Source: Peribacillus sp. FSL H8-0477 (GTDB lineage: Bacteria > Bacillota > Bacilli > Bacillales > DSM-1321). From it: a stretch of 64,000 bases of DNA. The notes below the pieces were generated by a model, which was not told where the DNA came from, searched no databases, and was given only the letters and a program-made list of their open reading frames with translations. The translations under genes were made by a program, and so were the position numbers. The stretch covers positions 2,046,001 to 2,110,000 of the forward strand of contig NZ_JBBODE010000001.1 of assembly GCF_038002765.1 (NCBI RefSeq), read 5' to 3'. Below, piece by piece: positions 26,007 through 36,384 of the stretch (position 1 is its first letter; each line of letters starts with the position of its first letter).

Positions 26007-26193
26007 TAAATCCCTCCTAAAAAGACACCCGATTATCATTCTATCACATTACTCATGTGAATTTGGAATAAAAAAGGAAAATTCTTCAGAATTATCTCTT
26101 TACCCACTCTTCCCACTATACACCACGAAGATCGAACATACAAAATACAGATTCTCCTATTTTTATTTCTTTCCTTTTCAGCTCTATATTCAC

Positions 26194-26225
26194 AAAAAAA
26201 CCTACAGCATCTTGTCTGTAGGTTT
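26194..26225 (-). terminator. Terminator of the nuo operon
   Basis: AAACCTACAG and CTGTAGGTTT (26216-26225 and 26198-26207) pair over 10 bp, followed on the minus strand by a T run. It starts 8 bases after the nuoN stop codon. Confidence 0.9.
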
Positions 26226-26233
26226 CGTCTTTA

Positions 26234-27751
26234 TTATTGAAAATCAATGAAATCACCAAACTGCTGGTGTAAAAAATCGAAGGCTATATTCGGTGCAAGA
26301 CCGAATATAATGGTCATTACAACACAGACAGCTAATAGAATGTTTATCCCTGCAGGTACTTTGGGTTTTGTTTGTATATTCGGCGTCCGGAGAAACAGCT
26401 GTACTAGAATGCCAAAGTAATAGATGTATGAAATGACTGTTGTTCCAGCCATAATTGCGGCGAGTACATAAAAACCTGGATCCATGGCAAAAGCTCCAAG
26501 GAAAATAGATACTTTGGCAATAAACCCTGCCGTACCAGGTATACCAGCCAGACTTAGAATAGAGATCCCCATTGCCACAGCCAGCCACGGGGAGCGCTGA
26601 TATAAACCAGACAGCATGTCGGTCTCCTCTTGCTCTGTATTCCCCGAGACCACTTGAATAACTGCAAAAGCCCCTAGATTCATAAACAAATAAGCGAGTA
26701 AATAAAACCAAAACGTGTCAAATAAGAAATATTGGCTGCCTAATGTCGCAAATGCTACCAATAAATAGCCTGCGTGGGCAATACTCGAATAAGCAAAAAG
26801 TCGTTTTAGGTTTCGCTGTCTTAGGGCAACAACATTTCCAATAATCATCGTGATGCCTGCCAAAAAGGCAATATAAATGGAATTACTCTCAAAAAAGCTG
26901 AACGCACCGACCGCATCCCCCCATACATCTCTATACAAAGTGAGCAAGATTCGGAGAATAATAGCGAACCCAGCCGTTTTAGACACTACACTTAAAAATG
27001 CGGTGACAGGTATCGGTGCACCCTGATAGACATCTGGTGCCCACATATGAAAGGGTGCAGAAGCAATTTTGAAAGACAGACCAACAAGGACCATGAAAAA
27101 GGCGAGCCCGAATAAGTAAAGAAATTGGGTATCTACGGTTTCCTTCATAATCATACTCATCGCCGTAAGATTTGTAGATCCAGTCAACCCGTAAAGATAG
27201 CTCATCCCAAACAACGTAATCGCTGTTGAAATACCTCCGCTGATTACATACTTCATTGCCGCTTCATTAGAAGCCGTATGATGTTTTCGTATTCCTGCTA
27301 ATATATAAGAGGAAATTGACAAAAGTTCCAAACCGATGAACAGTGTAATCAAGTCTCCACTCGACGTCATAATCATGGCACCAAGTAAGGCGGTAAGAAA
27401 CAAATAATAAAATTCTCCGCGTTGTTCCTTCATCCCCTCTTTAGGTTCATAACTCTCAGCTAGCAGCATCACAAACGCTGCACCTACAAGTAAAAGTAGT
27501 TTAAAGGCTTTTGCAAAAGAATCCAGTCTAAATGAATCATCGAGAATACTGACGACTTCTACCGGCAATATCACTAGCAAGGACAGTAAGGATAGGAGAA
27601 TTCCAATTAGCCCAATCCAAGCAAGCATTCTTCGCCTGATATATGGCGGCCAAAATAAATCTAAAAGCGTTAGTAACACAGCTGTACCAAGAATGATAAA
27701 CTCGGGTATCATTGCTTCCCAGTGATAATTCAGCATAGTTTGAAGATCCAT
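26234..27751 (-). CDS. nuoN: NADH-quinone oxidoreductase subunit N
   Basis: An antiporter-like membrane subunit of respiratory complex I, 505 residues with about 14 helices. Conserved charged residues are seen in the segments LELLSISSYILAG near residue 140 and KIASAPFHMWAPDVYQGAP near 228, where the Lys and His line the proton path. SLAGIPGTAGFIAK near 400 is also typical. It is the last gene of nuoABCDHIJKLMN, 7 bases after nuoM, and is followed by the operon terminator. Confidence 0.95.
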   Translation of the reverse strand: MDLQTMLNYHWEAMIPEFIILGTAVLLTLLDLFWPPYIRRRMLAWIGLIGILLSLLSLLVILPVEVVSILDDSFRLDSFAKAFKLLLLVGAAFVMLLAESYEPKEGMKEQRGEFYYLFLTALLGAMIMTSSGDLITLFIGLELLSISSYILAGIRKHHTASNEAAMKYVISGGISTAITLFGMSYLYGLTGSTNLTAMSMIMKETVDTQFLYLFGLAFFMVLVGLSFKIASAPFHMWAPDVYQGAPIPVTAFLSVVSKTAGFAIILRILLTLYRDVWGDAVGAFSFFESNSIYIAFLAGITMIIGNVVALRQRNLKRLFAYSSIAHAGYLLVAFATLGSQYFLFDTFWFYLLAYLFMNLGAFAVIQVVSGNTEQEETDMLSGLYQRSPWLAVAMGISILSLAGIPGTAGFIAKVSIFLGAFAMDPGFYVLAAIMAGTTVISYIYYFGILVQLFLRTPNIQTKPKVPAGINILLAVCVVMTIIFGLAPNIAFDFLHQQFGDFIDFQ

Positions 27752-27758
27752 TTTCCCA

Positions 27759-29273
27759 TCACCTCCCTATCCCGATCATGATTGCATCGAGTGTACGCTG
27801 CAGCGGCTCTCCGAGAAGAGATGGATATACCCCAATACTAATAATCAGAAGCAGGAGGATACCTGCTGGGATTTGCTGCAGCGCATTAAGATCTGTAAGA
27901 TGTTCATGTTTTTCATTTTCTTTGCCAAAGGTTATGCCCATCACGGCTCGGAGCATGTAAACAGCTGTCATAACGATACCAACTGCCCCAATTGCTGCAA
28001 GCCATGGTTCGGATTTAAATAATCCTAAGAAAGCCAAAAACTCACTGACAAACCCGGACATTCCCGGCAAACCAAGGGAAGCAAATGAGCCTGCAAGAAG
28101 CCAGCCCGATAATCGAGGCATGTTTTTAGCTAAGCCTCCGAGATCTGGAATGAATGATGTGTCAGTCTTTTCCTGGATTATTCCCACCAAGTAAAATAAT
28201 AGGGCAGCAATTAATCCGTGAGATACTACCTGAAAGACAGCTCCCTGGATCCCAGCTGCTTGTAATGAGCCAAGCCCAATTAACACGACTCCCATATGCG
28301 AAATGGAAGAGTACGCTAATACCCGTTTGAAGTCTGTCTGAATGAACGCCATAAACGCTCCATATAGAAAGTTGATTACACCAAGCACCGCTAAGTAAAA
28401 AGCAACAGATTTGAATTGCTCTGGGAAGATTCCCATTCCGAAGCGGATCATTCCGTAAGCCCCTATTTTTAACAGCACACCAGCATGAAGCATCACGATT
28501 GGGGTTGGGGCTTCAACATGTACCATAACCATCCAGCGGTGCATTGGAAAGATTGGCAGTTTAATAGCAAAAGCTGCCACTAATCCGACTAAGAGGGCAT
28601 ATTTCATGGATGCGGAGATAGGAGCAATAGTCGGCACCCCGCCAATGGTAATAATATGTGTCAGCGCTTGAATATTCGTGGTTCCCGCACGTGCGAATAG
28701 AATCATAATCACTAGTAGGAGAATAGCTGAACCAATGCCGTTATAGATTAAAAAGCTATACGCCGCTTTTTCTTTTTCTGCAAACCCCCATTTACCGACT
28801 AAAAAGAAGGCCGAGACCAAGGTGAGTTCAAAAAAGAGGAAAAAGAGCACCAAGTTTTGAGCCGTAAATACTCCAAGCATTCCTATTTCTAGAAACAGAA
28901 GAAGGATAAAATACCCCTTCCATTCTTTCTTAATGCTGCGTGAGGCGAACGCAGCAAGTGATGAAAGCAAAGCTGTCATCAACACTAACACAAGCGAAAA
29001 GCCGTCAATGGACAGTTCATAATCAACTGTAAATAATTTCGCATCATACTGTGAAAGATTTGCAAATCGTATCCAATTATTCTTTATCGTAAAATCAGCT
29101 AGAGAAGCTCCGCTTGCATAGTATTGATAAAGAATCAAGGATACCAACAGAGGTGGCACTGTGCCAATAAAGCCAAACATCTTCAGGTTACTTTCATGTT
29201 GTTTGGATGTGAGTAGAAGCAGCAGGATGCCTAAAATAGGTGAAAAAACAAGAACTGAGAGCAGGAATGTCAT
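27759..29273 (-). CDS. nuoM: NADH-quinone oxidoreductase subunit M
   Basis: Second antiporter-like subunit of complex I, 504 residues. FFLFFELTLVSAFFLVGKWG near residue 140 carries the conserved Glu, and KLPIFPMHRWMVMVHVEAPTP near 235 carries the Lys/His pair of the proton channel. The C-terminal SLGLPGMSGFVSEF is typical. Its start overlaps the end of nuoL by 4 bases (ATGA), indicating coupled translation. Confidence 0.95.
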   Translation of the reverse strand: MTFLLSVLVFSPILGILLLLLTSKQHESNLKMFGFIGTVPPLLVSLILYQYYASGASLADFTIKNNWIRFANLSQYDAKLFTVDYELSIDGFSLVLVLMTALLSSLAAFASRSIKKEWKGYFILLLFLEIGMLGVFTAQNLVLFFLFFELTLVSAFFLVGKWGFAEKEKAAYSFLIYNGIGSAILLLVIMILFARAGTTNIQALTHIITIGGVPTIAPISASMKYALLVGLVAAFAIKLPIFPMHRWMVMVHVEAPTPIVMLHAGVLLKIGAYGMIRFGMGIFPEQFKSVAFYLAVLGVINFLYGAFMAFIQTDFKRVLAYSSISHMGVVLIGLGSLQAAGIQGAVFQVVSHGLIAALLFYLVGIIQEKTDTSFIPDLGGLAKNMPRLSGWLLAGSFASLGLPGMSGFVSEFLAFLGLFKSEPWLAAIGAVGIVMTAVYMLRAVMGITFGKENEKHEHLTDLNALQQIPAGILLLLIISIGVYPSLLGEPLQRTLDAIMIGIGR

Positions 29274-31138
29274 CTAATAAACCCTCCTGTCAGTGCATAA
29301 ATAATGACTAAGACAGCTAAACCTGCAAAAGCCGCCACACTATATACTTGTACTTGACCTGATTGAAGTCTAGCCCCAGTTGAACCGAGACTACGGATGG
29401 TTCCCGTTACTGCCCACTCGAATCCGCTTATAACAAAGCGTTCGATGTATGAACAGAAAAGGGCCAGTCCCTTCACGGTTTTTCCAACTGTAAAGTAATA
29501 CGTCTCGTCGATAAAGTACTTATTGATAAGAGTGGTATTGATAAACGATCCTTCTTTAATAAGAAAGTTTCGAGAGATGGTCTGCTTCACATAGATTAAA
29601 TAGGCTAGCAGGATGCCCGAAAGAGAAAAGACTGCTGCAGCCGCCATAATCCATGCAGGTCCTTCTGAATGAGCAGGGACAAGGAGAAATTCGTTACCCT
29701 TAACCAGAAAATCCCCTAAATAACTTCCAAACCAAGGAGTCTGGATATATCCTGAGCAGACAGCCAAAATGCCTAGAATGCCCATCGGCAGCACCATGGA
29801 AAACGGTGATTCCTTAACTACAACTTCCGTCTTAGGCTTGCCCGTAAAGATAAGGAAAAAGAGCCTGAAGACATAAAATGAAGTTAAAAAGGCTGTAATC
29901 ATCGCAATCCAGAATAAAAGATAATTTCCATTGACCCAAGCCGATACGAGAATTTCATCTTTACTAAAAAACCCTGATAAAAGCGGCACACCTGAAATCG
30001 ACAGAGCACCAATTAGAAATAAGGGACTTGTCAGCCGCATTTTTTTCCATAACCCGCCCATTTTATAAATATCCTGTGTATGTATAGCATGAATAATACT
30101 GCCCGCTGCCAAGAACAGCAAAGCTTTAAAGAAAGCGTGTGTGAGTAAATGAAAGATTCCAGCCGTATACCCTGCAGTCCCTAAAGCAAGCATCATATAT
30201 CCAAGTTGACTGATTGTTGAATACGCGAGAATCCGTTTAATATCTTTTTGAACGATGGCAATAGATGCAGCAAAAATGGCTGTGAATCCGCCTATCACCG
30301 CTACTGTCTCCATAGCCGCCGAACTCGCTGAAAAGATTGGAAACGTTACTGCAACTAAATATACACCTGCCGCAACCATTGTCGCCGCGTGAATTAACGC
30401 AGAGACTGGCGTTGGACCTTCCATTGCATCAGGGAGCCATGAATGAAGGGGAAATTGACCTGATTTCCCGACAGCTCCTGCAAAAAGTAACAGCGCAATA
30501 AGTGTCAACATTCCTCCTGATATTTCTCCAGCTCCAATGCTGCTAAAGATTTTTTGAAAATCAAAACTGCCCGTTTTCCAAAATAAAAGGATAATCGCAA
30601 TGAATAAACCGAGATCTCCGATTCTAGTCATAATAAAGGCCTTTTTAGCTGCTTCTTTGGCTTCCTTTTTATAAAAATAAAAGCCTATCAATAAAAACGA
30701 CCCTAGACCCACAAGCTCCCAGAAGAAATAGAGCTGCAATAAATTTGGTGAAAGGACAAGTCCAAGCATGGCAAAGGTAAAGAACCCAAGGTACGTATAA
30801 AAAACGGAAAAACGCTTTTCCCCTTCCATATACCCCTTTGAATAGATTTGTACGAGACAGCTGACCAGCGAAACCATAACCAGCATCAACGTATTCAGTG
30901 CTGTCACTTCAAAGCCTGCCGTTATGTTCACATCACCCGTAACAAGCCAGACTACTTCCTGTTTATAAGTGGGTGCATCTAATCGCTCAACTAAAACAAT
31001 CACTGAACAGATAAAGGATACGAGTACCGCCACAATCCCGATATAGGCCGCTGACTCTCTCAGCTGTTTGCCGAATAAAAGCAGAATTACACTAGAAAAC
31101 AGTGGAATTAACGGTATAAGCCATGCATTCTCCATCAT
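29270..31138 (-). CDS. nuoL: NADH-quinone oxidoreductase subunit L
   Basis: The largest antiporter-like subunit, 622 residues, with about 16 membrane helices and the C-terminal amphipathic arm that runs along the membrane domain. Family motifs include FFWELVGLGSFLLIGFYF near residue 140, SGQFPLHSWLPDAMEGPTPV near 226 and HAFFKALLFL near 335. The start is one of two adjacent ATGs (31138 or 31135) after AAAGGGGG. It lies 39 bases after nuoK and overlaps nuoM by 4 bases. Confidence 0.96.
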   Translation of the reverse strand: MMENAWLIPLIPLFSSVILLLFGKQLRESAAYIGIVAVLVSFICSVIVLVERLDAPTYKQEVVWLVTGDVNITAGFEVTALNTLMLVMVSLVSCLVQIYSKGYMEGEKRFSVFYTYLGFFTFAMLGLVLSPNLLQLYFFWELVGLGSFLLIGFYFYKKEAKEAAKKAFIMTRIGDLGLFIAIILLFWKTGSFDFQKIFSSIGAGEISGGMLTLIALLLFAGAVGKSGQFPLHSWLPDAMEGPTPVSALIHAATMVAAGVYLVAVTFPIFSASSAAMETVAVIGGFTAIFAASIAIVQKDIKRILAYSTISQLGYMMLALGTAGYTAGIFHLLTHAFFKALLFLAAGSIIHAIHTQDIYKMGGLWKKMRLTSPLFLIGALSISGVPLLSGFFSKDEILVSAWVNGNYLLFWIAMITAFLTSFYVFRLFFLIFTGKPKTEVVVKESPFSMVLPMGILGILAVCSGYIQTPWFGSYLGDFLVKGNEFLLVPAHSEGPAWIMAAAAVFSLSGILLAYLIYVKQTISRNFLIKEGSFINTTLINKYFIDETYYFTVGKTVKGLALFCSYIERFVISGFEWAVTGTIRSLGSTGARLQSGQVQVYSVAAFAGLAVLVIIYALTGGFIR

Positions 31139-31177
31139 CGGTATGTATGCCCCCTTTCATAGACCTGTTAACCATAA

Positions 31178-31492
31178 CTAATGCTTCAACGTATCCATTT
31201 CGTCAATATTCACGGTTTTCTTTCTGCGATATAAAGCCATCAAAATGGCCAATCCTACTGCCGCTTCTGCAGCTGCTATGGTAATCGAAAATAAAGAAAA
31301 AACCTGTCCAGTTATCGACGGTGTAACGCCCAGCCGACTAAAGGCAACAAAATTGATATTTGCTGCATTAAGCATGAGTTCAATTGAAATTAATACAATG
31401 ACCGTATTACGTTTTGTTAACGCACCATATAGACCGATACAAAATAGAACAAGTGCAAGAACTAGGTAGGCAGATAGAGGTACCTCCGTCAT
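31178..31492 (-). CDS. nuoK: NADH-quinone oxidoreductase subunit K
   Basis: A 104-residue membrane subunit with three helices, homologous to MrpC. The Glu residues in [18 protein letters not shown] (near residue 36) and [15 protein letters not shown] (near 72) are the conserved proton-pathway carboxylates. The start overlaps the nuoJ stop by 4 bases (ATGA). Confidence 0.95.
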   Translation of the reverse strand: MTEVPLSAYLVLALVLFCIGLYGALTKRNTVIVLISIELMLNAANINFVAFSRLGVTPSITGQVFSLFSITIAAAEAAVGLAILMALYRRKKTVNIDEMDTLKH

Positions 31493-32016
31493 TGGCTTCC
31501 CCCCTCTTCTTCATCATCCGGTTTCTTTGCCAATGTTATTGCTCCAACAAGTGCCACGAGCAACACCACTGAGGCAAGTTCAAATGGAATGACTTGTTTT
31601 GAAAAAAGTTCCACTCCAATTTGCTCAGTATTATTTTCATGTAAGGTACTTTCCTGACTCGCTATATCGAGGTTGTAGATTCCTATATACACAGCATAAG
31701 CAAAGCCTGCTATGGCAAGCAGCAGCACCCCATGTTTCAAACGGGTCTTTTTCGTACTTGTTTCTGATTCATTATGCTTAGTTAACATGATCCCGAACAG
31801 CATGATAATCGTAATTGCTCCTGAATAAATTAAAACCTGCACAACAGCGACAAATTCAGCTGAAAGCAGAATAAAGATTCCGGCAATGCTAAGAAATGAT
31901 AAGACTAATGCAACCACCATATGAACGACTTTAGTCAGGTTTAACAATAAAACACCACCAAGTATGGCAGCTAGCGCAAGAATGATAAATGCGAGAATCT
32001 CGCCAGAAAAAGTCAT
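31489..32016 (-). CDS. nuoJ: NADH-quinone oxidoreductase subunit J
   Basis: A 175-residue membrane subunit with five helices; the third contains the conserved [20 protein letters not shown] segment with the pi-bulge region linked to quinone-driven conformational change. The cytoplasmic C-terminus is short and acidic ([10 protein letters not shown]). It overlaps nuoI upstream and nuoK downstream by 4 bases each. Confidence 0.94.
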   Translation of the reverse strand: MTFSGEILAFIILALAAILGGVLLLNLTKVVHMVVALVLSFLSIAGIFILLSAEFVAVVQVLIYSGAITIIMLFGIMLTKHNESETSTKKTRLKHGVLLLAIAGFAYAVYIGIYNLDIASQESTLHENNTEQIGVELFSKQVIPFELASVVLLVALVGAITLAKKPDDEEEGGSQ

Positions 32017-32435
32017 ACCTTATTCACCTTCCGAATATTTTCATCATTTTCATCGAGCCACTCCAAGTTTTTAAATAATTCATCCCGACTATACTCTGCC
32101 AGTTCAAAATTATTGGTCATAACAATGGCTTCGGTCGGACACACTTCCGTACAAAGATCACACAAGATACAGATTTCAAAATTAATATCGTACGTATCAA
32201 TAACTTTTTTACCCTTCTTAGAAGGGTCGGGATGCTTAATTCCTGTCAATTGAATGCAATCTGTTGGACATATGGTCACGCATTGATTGCAAACAATACA
32301 TTTTTCTGGATAGAACTTCTGGATGCCTCGAAAACGATCAGGAAGCGGCAGCGGTTCATTCGGGTAAGCATAGGTCACTTTTTTTCGCGTTAAATTTTTC
32401 AGCGTATAAGCCAATCCTTTTGCTAAACCAATCAT
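32013..32435 (-). CDS. nuoI: NADH-quinone oxidoreductase subunit I (2x 4Fe-4S)
   Basis: The ferredoxin-like subunit that passes electrons toward NuoB through clusters N6a and N6b. Two Cys motifs are intact: CIVCNQCVTICPTDC (about 44-58) and CILCDLCTEVCPTEA (about 92-106). The protein has 140 residues with an N-terminal amphipathic region. An AGGGA site precedes ATG 32435. In complexes without NuoEFG this arm is the natural docking point for an external donor such as ferredoxin. Confidence 0.95.
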   Translation of the reverse strand: MIGLAKGLAYTLKNLTRKKVTYAYPNEPLPLPDRFRGIQKFYPEKCIVCNQCVTICPTDCIQLTGIKHPDPSKKGKKVIDTYDINFEICILCDLCTEVCPTEAIVMTNNFELAEYSRDELFKNLEWLDENDENIRKVNKV

Positions 32436-32490
32436 ATGCTAATCCCTCGCTTTTCTTTTTGGCGATTTTTTATATATCCAGTTTCTCTTC

Positions 32491-33501
32491 TCAGAATATA
32501 TTGGGAAACAACTCTTTTAATATAGCAGTTACCATAATATTCGCAAGTGCTATAGGCAGAAGCACCTTCCAACCAAACTCCATCAGCTGATCTGATCGTA
32601 ACCGCGGCAGGGTAATTCTTATCCAGATTAATAGAAAAACAACCACGCTGAACTTAAGGGCGAACCAAACAGCTGCTGGAATAAAGCCCAGGAACGGAAG
32701 AGAATTCCAGCCTCCTAAAAATAATACAGTGGTCAGGGAGGCCATAGCAAACATATAGACATATTCACTTAACATAAACATCGCCCAGCGGAAACCTGAG
32801 TACTCAACAAAATAGCCTGCTACCAGTTCAGACTCCGCTTCTGGCAAATCAAACGGTACACGATTCAATTCAGCTACCGACGCAATGATGAAAATTAAAA
32901 AGGCGACTGGCTGCAGAACAATGAACCAAACATTTTCTTGAGCCGCAACAATCTCATTGAGGTTGAGGCTTCCCGTTAGTAACACCACACCAACGAGGGA
33001 CATCACAAGTGGAATTTCATATGAAATCATCTGGGCCGCGGCACGCATTCCGCCGATTAGGGCATATTTATTATTAGAAGCCCAGCCAGCAGTTACGATC
33101 CCTACAGTCGTAATCCCCGAAATCGCAACATAATACAACAGACCCACACCAATATCTGCAAACTGCAGCTTATCCGTTAACGGTAAGACCGCTAACACCA
33201 TAAATGACGGAGCAAAAGCCAGAATAGGCGCAATAACAAAAAGCGGACGGTCAGCAAGCTTTGGAATCGTATCTTCCTTCAGCAAGAGCTTTAACACATC
33301 TGCTACTGTCTGAAGCAACCCCCATCTCCCGCCAAGCTGATTGGGTCCAATACGCATCTGCATCAGCCCCATCACTTTTCTTTCTGAAAGAATGGCATAC
33401 GTGACAAAGCCCAGAACAACAAATAAAAACAAGACCGCAAGTAAAAGAAAAATCGTTGCATTGAGGAGGCTCGGTTCTGATTGCAGCAAGTCTTGAATCA
33501 C
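32491..33501 (-). CDS. nuoH: NADH-quinone oxidoreductase subunit H
   Basis: The membrane subunit that forms the quinone-entry chamber with NuoB and NuoD, 336 residues, eight to nine helices. Signatures: ERKVMGLMQMRIGPN (about 40-54), YEIPLVMSLVGV near 165 and ELNRVPFDLPEAESELVAGY near 216, the acidic loop facing the quinone site. The start is GTG 33501, which overlaps the last base of the nuoD stop codon. Confidence 0.95.
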   Translation of the reverse strand: MIQDLLQSEPSLLNATIFLLLAVLFLFVVLGFVTYAILSERKVMGLMQMRIGPNQLGGRWGLLQTVADVLKLLLKEDTIPKLADRPLFVIAPILAFAPSFMVLAVLPLTDKLQFADIGVGLLYYVAISGITTVGIVTAGWASNNKYALIGGMRAAAQMISYEIPLVMSLVGVVLLTGSLNLNEIVAAQENVWFIVLQPVAFLIFIIASVAELNRVPFDLPEAESELVAGYFVEYSGFRWAMFMLSEYVYMFAMASLTTVLFLGGWNSLPFLGFIPAAVWFALKFSVVVFLLIWIRITLPRLRSDQLMEFGWKVLLPIALANIMVTAILKELFPNIF

Positions 33502-34601
33502 TATCCATCCACCTCTCCCAAGACGATATCAATCGCCCCTAATATAGTCACAAGATTGGCCATATTCTCTCCTTGTAAAAGTTTCGGGAGGATTTGCAGA
33601 TTATAAAAGGATGGCCTTCTAAATTTTAAACGGTAGGGTTCTTTTTTTCCTTCACTCGCGATATAACAGCCAATTTCCCCACGAGGAGACTCAATTCTCA
33701 CAAAGCCTTCCCCTTTTGGCACCTTAACAATTTTCGGCACTTTGGCCATAATCGGACCATCGCTTGGAAATTGTTCCACACATTGTTCGATTATTTTTAA
33801 GGATTCTTCTATTTCTTCAATCCGGCAATGATACCTTGCCCAAGCATCACCGCTTTCACGGACAGGGACATCAAAATCAAACCGGTCATAAATTGAATAG
33901 GGTTCGTCTTTACGTAAATCCCATTTCACACCTGTACACCTTAAGTTAGCTCCGCTTAATGAATAATTAAGGGCGTCTTCCTTTGTATAGGCGCCGATTC
34001 CTTTTACCCGATTCATAAATATTTCATTTCCGGTGACGAGCTGATGATATCCCTTGAGTTGTTCCCGCATATATGGAACAAAATCACGGACTTTTTCAAT
34101 CCACCCCTCAGGCGCATCCCACTTTACACCGCCTACTCTCATATAATTAAAAGTCAGCCGTGCGCCGGATAGTTCATTCAACAGATTAATAATCATTTCC
34201 CGCTCACGGAAAGCATACAAAAATGGACTGGTTGCACCCAGGTCCAGCAAGAAGGTTCCCCACCAGACTAAGTGACTGGATACACGCCCGAGTTCCATAG
34301 AAAGGACACGTAAATATTCAGCACGATCAGGTATCTTAAGATCCATCATCGTTTCCACCGCATGACAAAGAACATAATTATTCGTCATGGCGGCCAGATA
34401 ATCCATCCTATCGGTATAAGGAATAATTTGAGTATACTGTAAATTTTCCGCGAGTTTCTCCGTTCCTCTATGAAGATACCCTATCACCGGTGTTGCTTCC
34501 TTAATAATTTCTCCATCTATTTTAATAACAAGCCGAAATACCCCATGTGTACTTGGGTGCTGAGGACCGACATTTAATAGCATTTCTTCTATCCGTATCA
34601 T
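33501..34601 (-). CDS. nuoD: NADH-quinone oxidoreductase subunit D
   Basis: The 49-kDa-type subunit, related to hydrogenase large subunits but without metal-binding Cys; it shapes the quinone site. LNVGPQHPSTHGVFRLV opens the protein, and GYLHRGTEKLAE and YTDRMDYLAAM follow at about residues 41 and 62, with the conserved His and Tyr. The 366-residue length is the short bacterial form. Separated by 3 bases from nuoC and overlapping nuoH by 1 base. Confidence 0.95.
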   Translation of the reverse strand: MIRIEEMLLNVGPQHPSTHGVFRLVIKIDGEIIKEATPVIGYLHRGTEKLAENLQYTQIIPYTDRMDYLAAMTNNYVLCHAVETMMDLKIPDRAEYLRVLSMELGRVSSHLVWWGTFLLDLGATSPFLYAFREREMIINLLNELSGARLTFNYMRVGGVKWDAPEGWIEKVRDFVPYMREQLKGYHQLVTGNEIFMNRVKGIGAYTKEDALNYSLSGANLRCTGVKWDLRKDEPYSIYDRFDFDVPVRESGDAWARYHCRIEEIEESLKIIEQCVEQFPSDGPIMAKVPKIVKVPKGEGFVRIESPRGEIGCYIASEGKKEPYRLKFRRPSFYNLQILPKLLQGENMANLVTILGAIDIVLGEVDG

Positions 34602-34604
34602 AGG

Positions 34605-35870
34605 TTATACCTCCACGTCATACGGTTCATAATCTTTACGGAGCGGGTGGCCTATCCAATGTTCACCAAGCATGATACGCTTCAAATCCGGATGACCCTC
34701 GAATATAATTCCCAGCAAGTCATAGGTTTCACACTCCGGCCAATTTGCCCCCTGCCAGAGATGCACGATTGACGGAATCATGGGTTCCGTACGGCTCAAC
34801 TTCACCTTTAAAGCAACCGGATGGTGATGCTTATGAGAGTACAAATGAACATACACCTCCATATGCGTTTCAAAATCGGTCCCATGCAGCTCCGACAAAT
34901 AATCAAACCGTAAATTTTCATTGAATTTCAGATATTGAGCAATTTTTAGGTATGTACTAGGCTTTGCAACTAAGGTAGGAACGTCCTTTGATAATTTGTT
35001 AATATAGGAATCTTCTAGAGCATCCCTGCCGATATTTTGTGAGATGATTGCAATATATTTATCTAATAGAGGCTGATTAATCGATGGTGAAGCTTCTGGG
35101 GTGGGCTCGATACCCGTACTGACTTCTTTTGCTTTGACTCGGGCTGCGGCTGCCGCCTTAGCTTTTGCAGCAGCAACGGCTTTTTTCTTTGCTGCATCCT
35201 CGGTATCTTCCATGTCAGAAGAACTTTCTTTCGCTTTCTTTCGGGCTAACGCTGCGGCCTTGGCCTTTTCTACGGCTTCTGCTTTTCTTTCTTCTAAACT
35301 CAGCTCTTCACTCGCTTCAGCACCCGCCTTCTCTTCTTCTTTTGTCTTCTTTCGGGCCAGTGCTGCGGCCTTGGCTTTTGCTGCGGCTGCCGCTTTTCGT
35401 TCTTCTAAACTCAGCTCTTCACTCGCTTCAGCACCCGCTTTCTCCTCTTCTTTTGCCTTCTTTCGGGCTAACGCTGCGGCCTTCGCTTTTGCTGCGGCTG
35501 CCGCTTTTCGTTCTTCTAAACTCAGCTCTTCACTCGCTTCAGCACCCGCCTTCTCCTCTTCTTTTGCCTTCTTTCGGGCCAGTGCTGCGGCCTTAGCTTT
35601 TGCTGCGGCTGCCGCTTTTTGTTCTTCTAAACTCAGCTCTTCACTCGCTTCAGCACCCGCCGTCTCTTCTTCTTTTGCCTTCATTCGGGCCAGTGCTGCC
35701 GCCTTGGCTTTTGCTGCGGCTGCCGCTTTTTGTTCTTCTAAACTCAGCTCTTCACTCGCTTCAGCACCCGCCTTCTCTTCTTCTTTTGGCTTCATTCGGG
35801 CCAGTGCTGCCGCCTTGGCTTTTGCTGCGGCCTCTTTTTTTGCTTGTGCAAGATCTTTGTCATTCGTCAT
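34605..35870 (-). CDS. nuoC: NADH-quinone oxidoreductase subunit C with long repetitive N-terminal extension
   Basis: The 30-kDa-type subunit of complex I. Only the last ~140 residues (about 280-421) are the conserved NuoC domain, ending in [39 protein letters not shown] and RKDYEPYD. The first ~260 residues are Ala/Lys/Glu-rich and built from five near-identical 37-residue repeats, each with KAKAAALAR and [12 protein letters not shown], plus degenerate copies at the ends. The extension is predicted to be long alpha helix or disordered, with no cofactor motif. Standard NuoC needs no such region. ATG 35870 follows the nuoB stop closely. The extension's function is unknown. Confidence 0.92.
   Translation of the reverse strand: MTNDKDLAQAKKEAAAKAKAAALARMKPKEEEKAGAEASEELSLEEQKAAAAAKAKAAALARMKAKEEETAGAEASEELSLEEQKAAAAAKAKAAALARKKAKEEEKAGAEASEELSLEERKAAAAAKAKAAALARKKAKEEEKAGAEASEELSLEERKAAAAAKAKAAALARKKTKEEEKAGAEASEELSLEERKAEAVEKAKAAALARKKAKESSSDMEDTEDAAKKKAVAAAKAKAAAAARVKAKEVSTGIEPTPEASPSINQPLLDKYIAIISQNIGRDALEDSYINKLSKDVPTLVAKPSTYLKIAQYLKFNENLRFDYLSELHGTDFETHMEVYVHLYSHKHHHPVALKVKLSRTEPMIPSIVHLWQGANWPECETYDLLGIIFEGHPDLKRIMLGEHWIGHPLRKDYEPYDVEV
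35290..35860 (-). repeat. 111-bp tandem repeats inside nuoC
   Basis: The string CAGCTCTTCACTCGCTTCAG (plus strand) recurs at 35301, 35412, 35523, 35634 and 35745, exactly 111 bases apart. The units are nearly identical at DNA level, including synonymous sites, which points to recent expansion or gene conversion. 111 is a multiple of three, so copy-number change keeps the frame. GC content is higher than in flanking genes. Confidence 0.93.
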
Positions 35871-35871
35871 A

Positions 35872-36384
35872 TTAAATCACCCTCTTTCCTGTCTTTGCCT
35901 CATAGCGGATTTTTTCTTTGAGCTTATGTATCCCGTAAATAAGCGCAGCGGGATTTGGCGGACACCCCGGTATATAGACATCCACAGGGACAATCTGATC
36001 GACACCTTTGACGACTGAATAGGAGTGGATGTATGGGCCGCCTGCTGTCGCACAAGAACCCATCGCAATAACCCATTTAGGTTCAGGCATTTGATCATAT
36101 AAGCGCTTTAATATTGGAGCCATTTTTTTCGTCACAGTTCCGGAAACGATCATAACATCTGATTGCCTTGGTGAGGCTCGAAAGATGGAACCAAACCGGT
36201 CCAAATCGTAATGAGAGGCACCTACCCCCATCATTTCAATTGCACAACAGGCCAAGCCAAAGGTCATTGGCCATAAAGAATTGCTCCTTGCCCAGCCCTT
36301 TACCTGTTCGAGTGTTGCTAAGAATACACTTCTTTGCAGCTCTGCCATTTCTTCTGGTGGTATTTTCTCAAGATTCATGTCCAT
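35872..36384 (-). CDS. nuoB: NADH-quinone oxidoreductase subunit B
   Basis: Carries the terminal 4Fe-4S cluster N2 that reduces quinone. The tandem Cys pair in [11 protein letters not shown] and the further Cys in MGSCATAGG and PGCPPNP are all present. The start ATG 36384 follows AGAAGGTG and overlaps nuoA by 10 bases; a TTG at 36405 also lies in frame. Length 170 residues, usual for the family. Confidence 0.95.
   Translation of the reverse strand: MDMNLEKIPPEEMAELQRSVFLATLEQVKGWARSNSLWPMTFGLACCAIEMMGVGASHYDLDRFGSIFRASPRQSDVMIVSGTVTKKMAPILKRLYDQMPEPKWVIAMGSCATAGGPYIHSYSVVKGVDQIVPVDVYIPGCPPNPAALIYGIHKLKEKIRYEAKTGKRVI

Noticed and set aside
35101..36018. 305-codon plus-strand frame rich in Ala, Ser and Phe opposite nuoC
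   Set aside because: It is the antisense shadow of the nuoC repeats; nuoC has family similarity and operon context, the opposite frame has none.
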